A stretch of 64,000 nucleotides of DNA, taken from an uncultured Dysgonomonas sp. GTDB lineage: Bacteria > Bacteroidota > Bacteroidia > Bacteroidales > Dysgonomonadaceae. The notes beneath the pieces are model-generated. The model was not told the DNA's origin. It did not search any database and saw only the letters and a program-made list of their open reading frames with translations. Location of the stretch: the NCBI RefSeq assembly GCF_900079725.1, contig NZ_LT599032.1:3666856-3730855 (forward strand), given 5' to 3'. The translations under genes and the position numbers were made by a program. Shown here piece after piece: positions 8,054 to 18,640 of the stretch (positions within the stretch are counted from its first letter, which is position 1; every line of letters begins with the position of its first letter).

Positions 8054-10324
8054 ATGAAAAATAACCTTCAAAAGATAGTCCTTACAGAACTGTTATTTCT
8101 TGCAACGATTCAGATAAGCTGTAGTCAAAACAACTTCCACCAAGAAATAGAGCCAGTAAACTATGTTAATCCTTATATAGGAAACATCAGCCATCTATTA
8201 GTCCCTACCTATCCGACAATACATCTGCCGAATGCCATGCTTCGAATATATCCCGAGCGGGCAGACCTGACAGCAGACCAGCTTCATGGCTTGCCTATGA
8301 CTGTTACCAGCCATCGCGGTGCATCGGCTTTTAATTTAAGCCCAATACAAGTGAATAACTCAAATCTCAGTCCCGTACTGGACTATTCATACGATTTGGA
8401 GGAAATAACTCCGTACTGCTATAATGTGTTTTTAGATGAAATGAATATTGCTGTAAAATTTGCGCCTTCATATCAGGCGGCTGTGTATTCATTTGTTTAT
8501 GAGGATAAAGGAGATGATAATTCTTTGATTATAAATTCTAGAAACGGCTATGTCGCAGCAGAAGCTAATACAATAGAAGGCTGTCAACATCTTGATGACA
8601 AAACTACAATATACTTTTTTGCAGAATTAGATAATATTCCTCATAGGATAAACAAGGTAGATGGCAAAAAAGGGAATAGAGCAGACGGAGAAAATGCCGC
8701 TCTTATACTAAACTTTGGAGCAAGAGATACAATTTCTATTCGCTATGGAATTTCTTTTATTAGCGTAGAACAATCCAAACAGAATCTTGCAAGAGAAATA
8801 CATACATATGATGTAAATAATGTGGCCTTAGCCGGGCGAAAAATTTGGAACGAGACTCTGGATAAGATCCAGATCAAAGGCGGTACTGAAGATCAAAAGA
8901 TTGTATTTTACACTTCTCTCTATCGCACTTATGAACGAATGATCAATATATCGGAAGATGGACAATATTTTAGCGCATTTGATGGGCAAGTACATAACGA
9001 CCAAGGTATTCCTTTCTATACTGACGACTGGATATGGGATACTTATAGGGCGACTCATCCCTTGCGAATATTGATAGAGCCTGAAAAAGAACAAAATATG
9101 ATCCGTTCATTTATTCGTATGGCAGAACAATCTCCTAAACAATGGATGCCAACATTTCCGGAAGTTACAGGTGACAGTCACCGCATGAATGGGAATCATG
9201 CTGTAGCTACAATATGGGATGCTTATTGTAAAGGACTAACTGATTTCGACCTGGAGCAAGCATATATTTCATGCAAAGGAGCTATAACTGAAAAAAGCCT
9301 TCTGCCATGGACCAAAACAAGCCTCACGGAGTTAGATTTATTTTATCAGCAAAAAGGTTATTTTCCGGCTCTTAATGAAAATGAACCGGAAACATGTACG
9401 CAAGTACATGGCTATGAAAAACGTCAATCCATATCTGTAATACTTGGTAATAGTTACGATAATTGGTGCTTGGCCCAGATTGCAAAAACGTTAGGATATG
9501 AAGATGAATATGCACAATTCATGAAGATGGCTTATTCGTATCGCAATGTATATAACAAAGAAACCGGTTTCTTTCATCCTCGACATATCGACGGCAATTT
9601 TATAGAACCTTTCGATTATCGATTTTCCGGAGGTCAGGGAGCTCGTGCTTATTATGGTGAAAACAACGGATGGATTTATCGTTGGGATGTACAGCACAAT
9701 CCTGCAGACCTTATTGACTTGATGGGAGGACGAATGAATTTTATAAAGAATCTGAATCAAACCTTTCGGGAACCAATAGGAAAGGCAAAATTTGAATTCT
9801 ACTCTACTTTACCGGATCATACCGGAAATGTTGGCCAGTTCTCCATGGCAAACGAACCTTGCTTACATATTCCATATCTCTACAATTATGCAGGGCAACC
9901 ATGGATGACCCAAAAACGGATTCGAACACTACTTAATCAATGGTTTAGAAATGATTTGATGGGAATGCCCGGCGATGAAGATGGCGGAGGTATGACTGCA
10001 TTTGTTGTCTTCTCTGCTATGGGATTCTATCCGGTTACTCCGGGTCTTCCGATTTATAATATTGGTTCACCTCTATTTGAAAATATAAAAATTGATCTCG
10101 GTAATGATAATTTTTTTGAAATTATGGCTATAAATGCTTCAGACAAAAACAAATATATCCAATCAGCTGCACTAAATGGTAAACCATGGAATAAGCCCTG
10201 GTTCAGTCACCATGATATAAAAAATGGAGGAAAATTAGAATTAATAATGAGTGATAAGGCATCTATGGAATGGGGAACAGGTGAAAAGGATGTCCCTCCG
10301 TCTGCGGAACCTTTGATTAAATAA
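8054..10324 (+). CDS. GH92 alpha-mannosidase lipoprotein
   Basis: This is a 756-residue glycoside hydrolase family 92 enzyme, a calcium-dependent inverting exo-alpha-mannosidase family, often alpha-1,2. The lipobox (IQISC, about residue 23) predicts a lipoprotein. An N-terminal beta-sandwich starts near VNYVNPYIGN and is followed by the (alpha/alpha)6 domain. Diagnostic motifs are DDWIWDTYRATHPL, GDSHRMNGNHAVATIWDAY, GWIYRWDVQHNPADL, MANEPCLHIPYLYNY and GMPGDEDGGGMTAFVVFSAMGFYPVTPG. The Glu of NEPC and the Asp residues of GDEDGGG occupy the expected catalytic regions. Length is normal for the family. It begins the gene run followed 29 bp later by the GH76-like gene, so the two probably trim alpha-mannan side chains and backbone in one locus. 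Confidence 0.95.
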   Translation: MKNNLQKIVLTELLFLATIQISCSQNNFHQEIEPVNYVNPYIGNISHLLVPTYPTIHLPNAMLRIYPERADLTADQLHGLPMTVTSHRGASAFNLSPIQVNNSNLSPVLDYSYDLEEITPYCYNVFLDEMNIAVKFAPSYQAAVYSFVYEDKGDDNSLIINSRNGYVAAEANTIEGCQHLDDKTTIYFFAELDNIPHRINKVDGKKGNRADGENAALILNFGARDTISIRYGISFISVEQSKQNLAREIHTYDVNNVALAGRKIWNETLDKIQIKGGTEDQKIVFYTSLYRTYERMINISEDGQYFSAFDGQVHNDQGIPFYTDDWIWDTYRATHPLRILIEPEKEQNMIRSFIRMAEQSPKQWMPTFPEVTGDSHRMNGNHAVATIWDAYCKGLTDFDLEQAYISCKGAITEKSLLPWTKTSLTELDLFYQQKGYFPALNENEPETCTQVHGYEKRQSISVILGNSYDNWCLAQIAKTLGYEDEYAQFMKMAYSYRNVYNKETGFFHPRHIDGNFIEPFDYRFSGGQGARAYYGENNGWIYRWDVQHNPADLIDLMGGRMNFIKNLNQTFREPIGKAKFEFYSTLPDHTGNVGQFSMANEPCLHIPYLYNYAGQPWMTQKRIRTLLNQWFRNDLMGMPGDEDGGGMTAFVVFSAMGFYPVTPGLPIYNIGSPLFENIKIDLGNDNFFEIMAINASDKNKYIQSAALNGKPWNKPWFSHHDIKNGGKLELIMSDKASMEWGTGEKDVPPSAEPLIK

Positions 10325-10353
10325 AATTTATTGTTTAACCTAACCAAAATAAA

Positions 10354-11997
10354 ATGAAAAAAATTAGACTTTGGGCTATTTTAGTCATAACAGCCCTGAT
10401 AAGCTGTTCTTCTACAGATCCTGTATTTGTTGCGGAAGGCTCCCTCGCTCCGGAACTCATATCAGGAGCTGTTTATCGAATTACTCCATATTTGGATGAA
10501 AGTAAAAGTATTTCTGTTAAAGATGCATCTTTTTCTGATGCCACGGGCATTGTAGCATGGACAGAAACAAATGTTAATTCACAGCGATGGAGGCTAAACA
10601 AAGATGAAAGTGGAAACTTCTACTATCTAACTAATGTGTATACCGGCAAATCAATGCACATTGATTCTCCGGCTTCTTTAGGCGCAAATGTAAAACAATA
10701 CACAAAAGAGAATACGTACAATTACAAATGGATAATATCGGAAACGGAAGAAAGTGGAGTTTATTTTCTCAACACAGCATTATTAGCGAGTGAAAATAAA
10801 CTGTATCTGGAAATTTCTAAAAACTCGGACGGGAGCAATATTGAAGAAGGTGTAGCTGTGAAAACATTTATCAAAAGAAACGGAGAAGATGCATCTTTAC
10901 AAAAATGGAAATTAGAACGAGTTTCGGAAGTTCCTAACCGTTTTACATCGGCAATGAGAGATGAAATGGTCAGAGCCTGGAAGGCGCAATATTACCGGAA
11001 AGCACAAAACGTCGGGTATACGCTGAGTGATGCAAACCGTTTGGCAAATGAGAGTCATGTATGGCAAGACTCCGAAATCTTTGAAATTGTGTTGGATGCT
11101 TATGAAACTACAGCAGATGCATCGTTCAAAGATATGTTTGATCAGCTCTATCGAAATTTTATTTACGAAAATGGAAGCAACTGGTTATATAATCCGTTCA
11201 ATGATGATATTACCTGGATGGTTATAGCTTGCGTGCGAGCACATCTTCTTTTTGGTAATCAGGAATACCTGAATGTTGCAGTCGAAAACTTTACACAAAT
11301 GTATGACAGAGCTCTAATGCCAGAAGGCTGTCTAAGATGGTGCGAAAAAGAGGAAGAACGTATCAAGACCAATTCATGTATCAATTCTCCGGCTATAGTG
11401 GCTGCATGTTACCTGGCTCAGGCTACAGGAGATGTATCATATTATGAAAAAGCAAAAGGAGTGTATGATAAACAAGCTCAGTATCTCTACGATGTGGCTA
11501 CAGGTATGGTCTATGATTGTGTGACAACAGACCATTTCAATCCGTGGAAATGGGCTTCAACTTACAATCAGGGAACGTTTTTAGGTGCGTCTATGATGCT
11601 TTATGAATATTATGGAGATAATACATATAAAGAAAATATGCAGAAAACAGCAGAGTATACAATACAGCACTTTAGCGATAATAATAATATTTTATTTACT
11701 CCTGATGAAAATGGAGCTAATGATCGTCCGGGATTCAAAGGCATCCTGATGAGGTACATGAGACAATTTATCAATAACTATGAAATACCCGGATATGCAG
11801 ACTGGATGGAAGCTTGCGCATTGCAAGCATATAACAATAAGAATACGAAAGGATTGGTTTGGACAGACTGGACTAAAAAAGCGACGGAAAACATGGTCTA
11901 TGAAAGCGCAAATACAACAGAATACTATGCAACTGACCCATGGGGCACTTCTACAGCGGTATCTATAGCTGTAAATCTTCCATTAATTCAGAAGTAA
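10354..11997 (+). CDS. GH76-like endo-alpha-1,6-mannanase with ricin-type lectin domain, lipoprotein
   Basis: This encodes 547 residues. The lipobox ALISC is at about residue 19. Residues about 35-190 form a ricin-B/CBM13-like domain, with repeated W(R/K)L motifs (SQRWRLNKDESGNFYYLTNVYTGKSM; QKWKLERV). The rest is an (alpha/alpha)6 domain with GH76 signatures: paired aspartates in NPFNDDITWMVIA, CINSPAIVAA and TYNQGTFLGASMMLYE. GH76 enzymes cut alpha-1,6-mannan backbones using two adjacent Asp residues, which are present here. Together with GH92 this points to yeast/fungal alpha-mannan or a similar glycan. As a probable surface lipoprotein, it may make the first cut before SusC/SusD uptake. 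Confidence 0.88.
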   Translation: MKKIRLWAILVITALISCSSTDPVFVAEGSLAPELISGAVYRITPYLDESKSISVKDASFSDATGIVAWTETNVNSQRWRLNKDESGNFYYLTNVYTGKSMHIDSPASLGANVKQYTKENTYNYKWIISETEESGVYFLNTALLASENKLYLEISKNSDGSNIEEGVAVKTFIKRNGEDASLQKWKLERVSEVPNRFTSAMRDEMVRAWKAQYYRKAQNVGYTLSDANRLANESHVWQDSEIFEIVLDAYETTADASFKDMFDQLYRNFIYENGSNWLYNPFNDDITWMVIACVRAHLLFGNQEYLNVAVENFTQMYDRALMPEGCLRWCEKEEERIKTNSCINSPAIVAACYLAQATGDVSYYEKAKGVYDKQAQYLYDVATGMVYDCVTTDHFNPWKWASTYNQGTFLGASMMLYEYYGDNTYKENMQKTAEYTIQHFSDNNNILFTPDENGANDRPGFKGILMRYMRQFINNYEIPGYADWMEACALQAYNNKNTKGLVWTDWTKKATENMVYESANTTEYYATDPWGTSTAVSIAVNLPLIQK

Positions 11998-12020
11998 AAA
12001 GGACCTTAAATTTTCAAAAA

Positions 12021-15000
12021 ATGAACAAAATAACAAAACTGATTCTAATATTAGCATTATTCTGCTTTGATATCACAATCTATGCTCAATCAGGAGAAAC
12101 AATAACCGGACGTGTTATAGACGAAAAAGGCGAATTGTTGATCGGTGTAACTGTAAAAGAAGTTGGTACAACAAATGGAATAATTACCGATGTTAATGGA
12201 GTATATACGTTGAAAGTTACGAGTAAACGTTCCACACTTAATTTTTCTTACGTAGGATTCGATTCACAGGATATTTTGCTAGGGAATAGCGGCAATGTAA
12301 TAGACGTGGTTATGAAAGAATCTAAAACGGAATTGGATGAGGTTGTTGTTGTCGGATACGGCACACAACGCCGTATTAGCACAATAGGGGCACAAGCGAA
12401 TGTGAAACTTACAGATATAAAACAACCTACGGCAAGTTTGAGTACATCATTAGTAGGTCGATTGGCAGGAATCGTAGCTGTTCAACGTACAGGAGAACCG
12501 GGAAAGGATAATGCGGATATCTGGATTCGAGGTATTTCAACTATGGGTAATTCAAATCCATTGGTATTGGTTGATGGGGTTGAGCGTTCATTCAACAATA
12601 TTGATCCTGAAGATGTTGAATCCCTTACTGTATTGAAAGATGCCTCTGCAACAGCAGTTTATGGAGTAAGGGGTGCTAACGGTGTTATCCTTATAAAAAC
12701 AAAACCAGGGATTTCGGGAAAAACATCCGTTTCGGTCGACTATTATGAAGGTATTACACGATTGACCAAAATACCTAAATTGGCAAGTGGCACCACTTAT
12801 ATGCAAGCTGTAAATGAAGCATTACGTAATGGCGGAAATGCTCCGAAATATTCCGAAACTGAAATATTAAATACTAGTTTGGGAACAGATCCATTGTTGT
12901 ATCCGAATGTAAACTGGATGGATGAGGTATTTAATGATATAGGTCACAACCGTAGAGCAAATATCAACGTACGGGGGGGAGGGCAGACTTCTAATTATTA
13001 TGCTTCTGTCAGTTATTACGACGAGCAGGGGCTGATCAAAAGAGACAAGTCTGAGTCGTATAATTCACAAATAGGGTATTCCCGATATAATTTTACAACA
13101 AATTTAAATATAAATGTAACCCCCACTACCAAATTGGATGTTGGTGCTTCAGGCTATTTGGGTGAAGGACGAAGTCCTCACGAATCTACCAATGTAATAT
13201 TCAGAGAGGCTATGACAACATCTCCTGTAGATTTACCGGTAATGTTTACAATAAATGGTAAAGATTATATCCCATATACTCAGCCAAACTCGGGATTCAA
13301 CAATCCATATGTAGGTGCTACGAAACGAGGCTTTAAAACAGTCACAAACAGTCAGATATACTCGAATTTGAGATTGACCCAAGACTTGAAATTTATTACC
13401 GAGGGTTTAAACTTATCAGGAATGTTTGCTTTTGATACGTACAATTCCCGTACAGTAGATCAGGGTAAAGCAGAGTCGACTTATTATTGGGCCGATAAAA
13501 GCAACCCGTATGACCGGTATGGGAATCCGATATTAGTACAAACATATGAGGGATCTAAAACTCTTGGCTATGAGGTCAACAGCGAGGGGAATAGAAAAAG
13601 TTATCTGGAGGCATCATTAAATTATTCCCGTGCATTCGGAGAACATCGTGTGAGTGCATTATTCCTTTACAACCAAGAGGATAAAGTAGAGACATTTAAG
13701 AATACAAGCATTATGCAAGGGCTTCCTTACAGATCGAGAGGACTTGCAGGACGCCTGACATACTCATGGAATGATAAATATTTTGGAGAGTTTAATATTG
13801 GATATAACGGATCGGAGAATTTCTCTCCGAACAAACGTTATGGAACTTTCCCTGCATTCGGTATCGGTTGGGTTCCATCCAATGAGGCATTTTGGAAACC
13901 AATTAGCAATGTGGTTTCTTTCTTCAAAGTCCGTTATACAAATGGTTTTATAGGGAATCAAGCTACCCCCAAACGCTTTTTGTATCTGGAATCGTTGGAG
14001 TATAGCGGAGGCAGAGGTTATACATGGGGTAACGACAGGCGGGAGGTTGATGGCTATAACGTGTTGAATGAAGCTGTAGATGTGACATGGGAAAGATCCC
14101 ATAAACAAGATCTCGGTTTCGATATAAAATTGCTGAAAGATGATATTTCAATTGTTGTAGATCTATACAAAGAACGTCGCAAAGGCATTTTCTTAGATAG
14201 AGGGGCAGTTCCTGGTTTTATTGGTCTTACAGCAACACCTGTAGGTAATTTAGGTATTGTCGACAATAAGGGGCTGGAACTAGATTTAGAATATAATAAA
14301 AAGTTGGGTAAAGATCTGTTTGTAACCCTTCGGGGCAATTTTACCTATTCCAAAAACAAGGTTATAGAGAATGACCAGCCGGAACAGATGTATCCATGGA
14401 TGGATAAAAGAGGTCACAACACATTAGCCCGGTGGGGATTAATTGCTGATGGATTATACACACAAGATGAAATTAATCAGATTAATGCATGGGAGGCTTT
14501 ATCAGATGCAGAAAAGGCTAATACTTCCCGCCCTTTTCCAACTCAATTTGGAGCAGTACAGGCTGGAGATATTAAATATAGGGACTTGAATGGAGATGGT
14601 CAGATTGATACTTATGATGAAACTAAGATAGGTAGGGGAGATGTGCCTGCCATTGTCTATGGTTTTGGATTTAATATTCAGTATAAGAATTTCTCCGTAA
14701 GTACCTTGTTTCAAGGAACTGCACAGGCGGATAGATGCCTTACAGGTCTGGGTATTCAACCATTCTCCGGATCGGGAGGAGAGGGTAATTTGTTTTCTAA
14801 TATTACAGATCGTTGGAGTGAGGATAATCCTAGTCAGGATGTATTTTATCCACGGCTGGCATATGGTGCCGATAAGAATGAAAACAATTTCAAGACTAGT
14901 ACATGGTGGCAAAAAGATGTTAGTTTTTTACGATTAAAATCTTTACAAATAACATATAGGTTGCCGAAGAAATGGACTAATTCTGTCTTACTAAACAATG

Positions 15001-15137
15001 CATCTGTTTATGCCATGGGAACCAATCTATTTACTATCAGTGATTTTAAATTGTGGGATCCCGAACTGAATACAAATAATGGGACTCTCTATCCTAATAT
15101 TTCAACATACACGATTGGTATAAACTTTAACTTCTAA
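12021..15137 (+). CDS. SusC-family TonB-dependent receptor of the mannan locus
   Basis: This is a 1038-residue outer-membrane importer. The ATG at 12021 is chosen because the signal peptide (KLILILALFCFDITIYAQ) starts there; the frame upstream overlaps the end of the GH76-like gene. It has a CarboxypepD_reg domain (GRVIDEKGELLIGVTV), a TonB-box-like region (LDEVVVVGYGTQRR), a plug with DGVERSFNNIDPEDVESLTVLKDASATAVYG, and a long beta-barrel ending in a C-terminal aromatic residue (INFNF). Its SusD partner starts 11 bp after the stop. There is no STN domain, in keeping with control by the upstream regulators rather than by an ECF sigma factor. It probably imports manno-oligosaccharides released by the GH76-like protein. 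Confidence 0.96.
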   Translation: MNKITKLILILALFCFDITIYAQSGETITGRVIDEKGELLIGVTVKEVGTTNGIITDVNGVYTLKVTSKRSTLNFSYVGFDSQDILLGNSGNVIDVVMKESKTELDEVVVVGYGTQRRISTIGAQANVKLTDIKQPTASLSTSLVGRLAGIVAVQRTGEPGKDNADIWIRGISTMGNSNPLVLVDGVERSFNNIDPEDVESLTVLKDASATAVYGVRGANGVILIKTKPGISGKTSVSVDYYEGITRLTKIPKLASGTTYMQAVNEALRNGGNAPKYSETEILNTSLGTDPLLYPNVNWMDEVFNDIGHNRRANINVRGGGQTSNYYASVSYYDEQGLIKRDKSESYNSQIGYSRYNFTTNLNINVTPTTKLDVGASGYLGEGRSPHESTNVIFREAMTTSPVDLPVMFTINGKDYIPYTQPNSGFNNPYVGATKRGFKTVTNSQIYSNLRLTQDLKFITEGLNLSGMFAFDTYNSRTVDQGKAESTYYWADKSNPYDRYGNPILVQTYEGSKTLGYEVNSEGNRKSYLEASLNYSRAFGEHRVSALFLYNQEDKVETFKNTSIMQGLPYRSRGLAGRLTYSWNDKYFGEFNIGYNGSENFSPNKRYGTFPAFGIGWVPSNEAFWKPISNVVSFFKVRYTNGFIGNQATPKRFLYLESLEYSGGRGYTWGNDRREVDGYNVLNEAVDVTWERSHKQDLGFDIKLLKDDISIVVDLYKERRKGIFLDRGAVPGFIGLTATPVGNLGIVDNKGLELDLEYNKKLGKDLFVTLRGNFTYSKNKVIENDQPEQMYPWMDKRGHNTLARWGLIADGLYTQDEINQINAWEALSDAEKANTSRPFPTQFGAVQAGDIKYRDLNGDGQIDTYDETKIGRGDVPAIVYGFGFNIQYKNFSVSTLFQGTAQADRCLTGLGIQPFSGSGGEGNLFSNITDRWSEDNPSQDVFYPRLAYGADKNENNFKTSTWWQKDVSFLRLKSLQITYRLPKKWTNSVLLNNASVYAMGTNLFTISDFKLWDPELNTNNGTLYPNISTYTIGINFNF

Positions 15138-15148
15138 ACTAAAATATC

Positions 15149-17056
15149 ATGAAGAAATATATCATATTTGCCCTATCGGCAGCTCTTTCTTTGGCTTCAT
15201 GTTCTGATTTTTTTGATCAAATGCCAACAGACAGAATGACTTATAAAGATCTTTTCGAGAACAAAGCCTCAACAGAAAAAGCTTTAGCCACGGTATATTC
15301 ATATATTCCCGACGAATTTCGTCAACGTTTTGCCTCGCAGGATAACGGAACTTCAGGAGCATGGACTGCCGGTTCGGATGAAGCGGAATATTATTGGAGT
15401 TTTCCGGCTTCACAACTGATAAACAACAATACTGTTACCCCTAAAACATCAATGGTGGAAGCATATTGGAAAAAATATTATGCTGGTATCAGTGCGGCAT
15501 CTCAATTTATAGAAGGTGCTCCTGCATGTAAGGATATGGAAGCCAATTTGCTAGCCCAGTGGATCGAAGAGGCAAGAGCAGTTCGGGCAATGTATTATTT
15601 TTATTTATTCCGTATCTACGGGCCTATTCCTATTTTAAAGGAAACCCCCATAAATGTAGATGCTCCATTGGCCGAAGTTCAGCTTCCAAGGAATACAGTG
15701 GAAGAGTGTGTCGATTATATTGTTTCAGAGTTTGATAAGGTGCTGAATAGCCAGTGTTTGCCCGATAAGTCGGCTGAAAAAAATGCAGGGAGAATAGATA
15801 ATGCTATTGTAATGGCTTTCAGGGCAGAAGTGCTACAATTTGCCGCAAGTGACTTATTTAACGGGAAGAATTCTTTCTATTCGGCATTAGAGAATAGAGA
15901 TGGGACGAAACTATTTCCTACCGATACCTCAGATGCTACTATAAGAAATAAATGGGAAAAAGCGGCAAAAGCATCTAAAGCTTTTATAGACAAATTCGTC
16001 CCTGCTGATTTTGATCTCCATAGAGTATATGTTGGGGGAAAGATAAATGCATATCAGTCTTACCGGGACGCAGTGATGGTTGAGGACTTTTCCTCTAATA
16101 AAGAGATGATTTTTTATCGCATTGGTACATCAGCATCGCTGATGCAATATGATCGTACACCTCGTCATAGTGGTGCTCCAAGTAGTAATTATAGAGCTTC
16201 TGGAGGTTTGGGTGCATCACAACAAATTGTAGATGCCTATTTCATGGCAAATGGAAAATGTCCTATACTCGGTTATGAATCTGACGGAATAACTCCTATT
16301 ATCAATGATGATTCAGGCTATAAAGCAATATACGAAAGCGAATTCACAGGAGAAATATATTACGATCCCAATACTGGAATAGAATTAGCTCCAAAAGGAA
16401 TATTAAAGGCGTGGGCAAATAGGGAACCTCGTTTCTATGCAGATATTACATTTAACGGGCAGAAATGGCTAAATCTGGAAGAAGGTGCGTTCTTTACTGA
16501 TTTCACATACGATGGCAACTCCGGAGCACACAATGGAGAATATCCCCCAACGGGTTATAGTGTCAGGAAAAATGCACCGAAAGGGGCTTGGAGCAGTGGA
16601 AATACTATTTGCGTACTTCTACGTCTGGCACAGGTATATCTGAACTATGCAGAAGCTCTAAATGAGTACGACCCTTTTAATACAGAAATATTGTTATATC
16701 TTAATCTGATAAGAGAACGAGCCGGGATACCGACCTATGGAACAGGAGCCGGGCAATTACCTATACCGGCTACTCAAGAAGAAATGAGAAAGGCTATCAG
16801 AGCTGAAAGACGGGTGGAGTTGGCTTTCGAAAACAGCCGGTACTTTGATGTGCGCCGTTGGTGTATAGCCGAGAGTACCGAAAATATGCCCTTGGTAGGT
16901 ATGAATGTAAATAAAAATGGCAATGATTTTTATAAGCGCACATGGCGTGAAAACCGCATTTTCGAAAAGAAAATGTATCTTTTACCAATACCACAGAAAG
17001 ATATTGATATAGATGCAGAGTTAGTGCAAAATACTGGATGGAGTACAATTCAATAA
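15149..17056 (+). CDS. SusD-family glycan-binding lipoprotein of the mannan locus
   Basis: This encodes 635 residues. The lipobox SLASC is followed by SDFFDQMPTDRMTYKDLF, the usual SusD N-terminus. The helical TPR-type core includes EEARAVRAMYYFYLFRIYGPIPIL, and the C-terminal RagB/SusD motifs are present (LRLAQVYLNYAEALNEYDP, IRERAGIP, RAERRVELAFENSRYFDVRRW, YLLPIPQKDIDID). It caps the partner SusC, which ends 11 bp upstream, and binds substrate at the cell surface. Length and motif order are typical. Confidence 0.96.
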   Translation: MKKYIIFALSAALSLASCSDFFDQMPTDRMTYKDLFENKASTEKALATVYSYIPDEFRQRFASQDNGTSGAWTAGSDEAEYYWSFPASQLINNNTVTPKTSMVEAYWKKYYAGISAASQFIEGAPACKDMEANLLAQWIEEARAVRAMYYFYLFRIYGPIPILKETPINVDAPLAEVQLPRNTVEECVDYIVSEFDKVLNSQCLPDKSAEKNAGRIDNAIVMAFRAEVLQFAASDLFNGKNSFYSALENRDGTKLFPTDTSDATIRNKWEKAAKASKAFIDKFVPADFDLHRVYVGGKINAYQSYRDAVMVEDFSSNKEMIFYRIGTSASLMQYDRTPRHSGAPSSNYRASGGLGASQQIVDAYFMANGKCPILGYESDGITPIINDDSGYKAIYESEFTGEIYYDPNTGIELAPKGILKAWANREPRFYADITFNGQKWLNLEEGAFFTDFTYDGNSGAHNGEYPPTGYSVRKNAPKGAWSSGNTICVLLRLAQVYLNYAEALNEYDPFNTEILLYLNLIRERAGIPTYGTGAGQLPIPATQEEMRKAIRAERRVELAFENSRYFDVRRWCIAESTENMPLVGMNVNKNGNDFYKRTWRENRIFEKKMYLLPIPQKDIDIDAELVQNTGWSTIQ

Positions 17057-17077
17057 CCTTATAATAAATATGAGAAC

Positions 17078-18502
17078 ATGAAAAAAACGATGAAACAATT
17101 TAGCCTCTTGTTGACTTTATTATGTTGTATATTTAACGCAACATTTTATAGCTGTTCGGATGATGACAAAACAGACAATAGTCTGTATGTATCCCAGCTG
17201 AATGCAAAAAAAGGAGAAGTGGAATACCTTTTACAAAATTCTGAATATGGAACTGCTCCGGGGACCTACCCGGAATTTAGTAAGACTATTCTGGAAAATT
17301 CAATAAAAGGACTGAATACGCTCATATCTAAACTAGATGAAGGCGAAAATACTTCTCAAGAGACTGTAAATACCTGGCTGGCAAAAGCGGATGCCGCAAT
17401 GAAAGATTTTAAAGATACTGTATTGGTCGATGTTACGGAAGACCAACGAAATCTTCAACAGCTCAAAAATAAACGGACAGAGTTAGAAATTCTGTTAGGT
17501 ACATCTGATTATGGAACAACACCGGGAACCTATCCGGAGGAAAGCAAAGGGATATTGAATACTGCTATTGTGGATCTGAACATATTGATTGAAGGTGTTA
17601 TATCCGGAACAATCGGTGAGTTAACAAAAGAAATGACAGATAGTGCTATCAAAACAGCGAATGAGGCGATCGAGGCCTTCCAGAATACTCAAAACCTAGA
17701 AGATAAAATTTATAATCTTTATGTAGACGGGAATAATGGTGGATATATCGACTTTGGATATCATCAGGAATTTGCGAACTTTGGAACAAATCAAAATGCG
17801 GCATTCTCTGTCGAATTATGGATTAAAATAGATGAATATTGCAATGCCGGAGGTGAAGATAATAGTACCTATCTTTCGGCTTGCAGTGATAATCCGTGGG
17901 GAGGCTGGAGAGTTCAATCACGTTTCCATAATGGAAATGATGGAGACCTCATAAGAGTTTCTTTACCTTTAGACAAGACTGCAGATGGGCAGGGTATTTC
18001 GTTGGAAGAACCAAATTATGGAATCGCTAAAGCTGGATATAAAAAATGGATGCATTATGGATTTGTGTATTCCGAAAATGGCGTTCCCGGAGAAGATCTG
18101 GATGAAAGATTCAGAATGTTCTATAATGGAGAAAAGAAGGGGGGAAGCATCCGTATAGGGCAAGAAAAACGAATCTGGACATATACTTATAATTCGTTTA
18201 TCAATGATCGTATCCCAATGACTGCTTTCTGCCGGATGAATGCTAACGGTGATAGGTTAGAATATTTCTCAGGTAGTATCAAATACATCAGAATCTGGAA
18301 AACTGCCCGTACTTCTTCCGATTTTGCAAAATCAGCATCAGGAGATGTAACGGTAGATACGAATGATCCAAATTTGGTTTGTGCTTGGGATTTTGTGGTA
18401 TCAAGCGCTGACTTGGATCCGGATAAGACTGAATTCAAAGATTTGACAGGTAAATATACGGCAACTATTAAGGGGGCTCATTCCTGGAAAGAAGTAGAAT
18501 AA
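17078..18502 (+). CDS. Surface lipoprotein with duplicated helical repeat and LamG/concanavalin-like C-terminal domain
   Basis: This 474-residue protein has a signal peptide and lipobox (FYSC, about residue 26). Two tandem repeats of about 75 residues follow (about 40-120 and 125-205), each containing EYGT/DYGT-(A/T)PGTYPE and a helix ending in AF; they resemble the DUF4972-type helical modules of SusCD-linked lipoproteins. The C-terminal 260 residues look like a LamG_3/concanavalin-like lectin fold (AAFSVELWIKID, GSIKYIRIWKTARTSSDFA, NLVCAWDF). Its place after susD is that of a surface glycan-binding protein. Glycan binding is inferred from position and fold. The gene ends at the strong terminator at 18537. 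Confidence 0.8.
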   Translation: MKKTMKQFSLLLTLLCCIFNATFYSCSDDDKTDNSLYVSQLNAKKGEVEYLLQNSEYGTAPGTYPEFSKTILENSIKGLNTLISKLDEGENTSQETVNTWLAKADAAMKDFKDTVLVDVTEDQRNLQQLKNKRTELEILLGTSDYGTTPGTYPEESKGILNTAIVDLNILIEGVISGTIGELTKEMTDSAIKTANEAIEAFQNTQNLEDKIYNLYVDGNNGGYIDFGYHQEFANFGTNQNAAFSVELWIKIDEYCNAGGEDNSTYLSACSDNPWGGWRVQSRFHNGNDGDLIRVSLPLDKTADGQGISLEEPNYGIAKAGYKKWMHYGFVYSENGVPGEDLDERFRMFYNGEKKGGSIRIGQEKRIWTYTYNSFINDRIPMTAFCRMNANGDRLEYFSGSIKYIRIWKTARTSSDFAKSASGDVTVDTNDPNLVCAWDFVVSSADLDPDKTEFKDLTGKYTATIKGAHSWKEVE

Positions 18503-18536
18503 TAGTAAGTGATATTTTTGATAGGAAGGCAATATG

Positions 18537-18578
18537 AAAATAGTTTGTCAAAAAGAATACTTTGGCAAACTATTTTTT
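18537..18578 (+). terminator. Intrinsic terminator of the mannan operon
   Basis: A 16-bp stem (18537-18552 with 18561-18576, 8-nt loop) is followed by a T-run from 18573. In plus-strand RNA the single imperfect pair is a G-U wobble; in minus-strand RNA it would be an A-C mismatch. The structure therefore favours the rightward operon ending at 18502, although it sits between convergent genes and may act on both. Confidence 0.85.
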
Positions 18579-18640
18579 CTATTGAAAAATTATACCGAAG
18601 CTAATTAAATACTTCATTAATTATTCGAAGAGCAAACTAA

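Noticed and set aside
11940-12020. N-terminal extension of the mannan SusC
   Set aside because: It overlaps the GH76-like coding sequence and would place the signal peptide internally; the ATG at 12021 is better.
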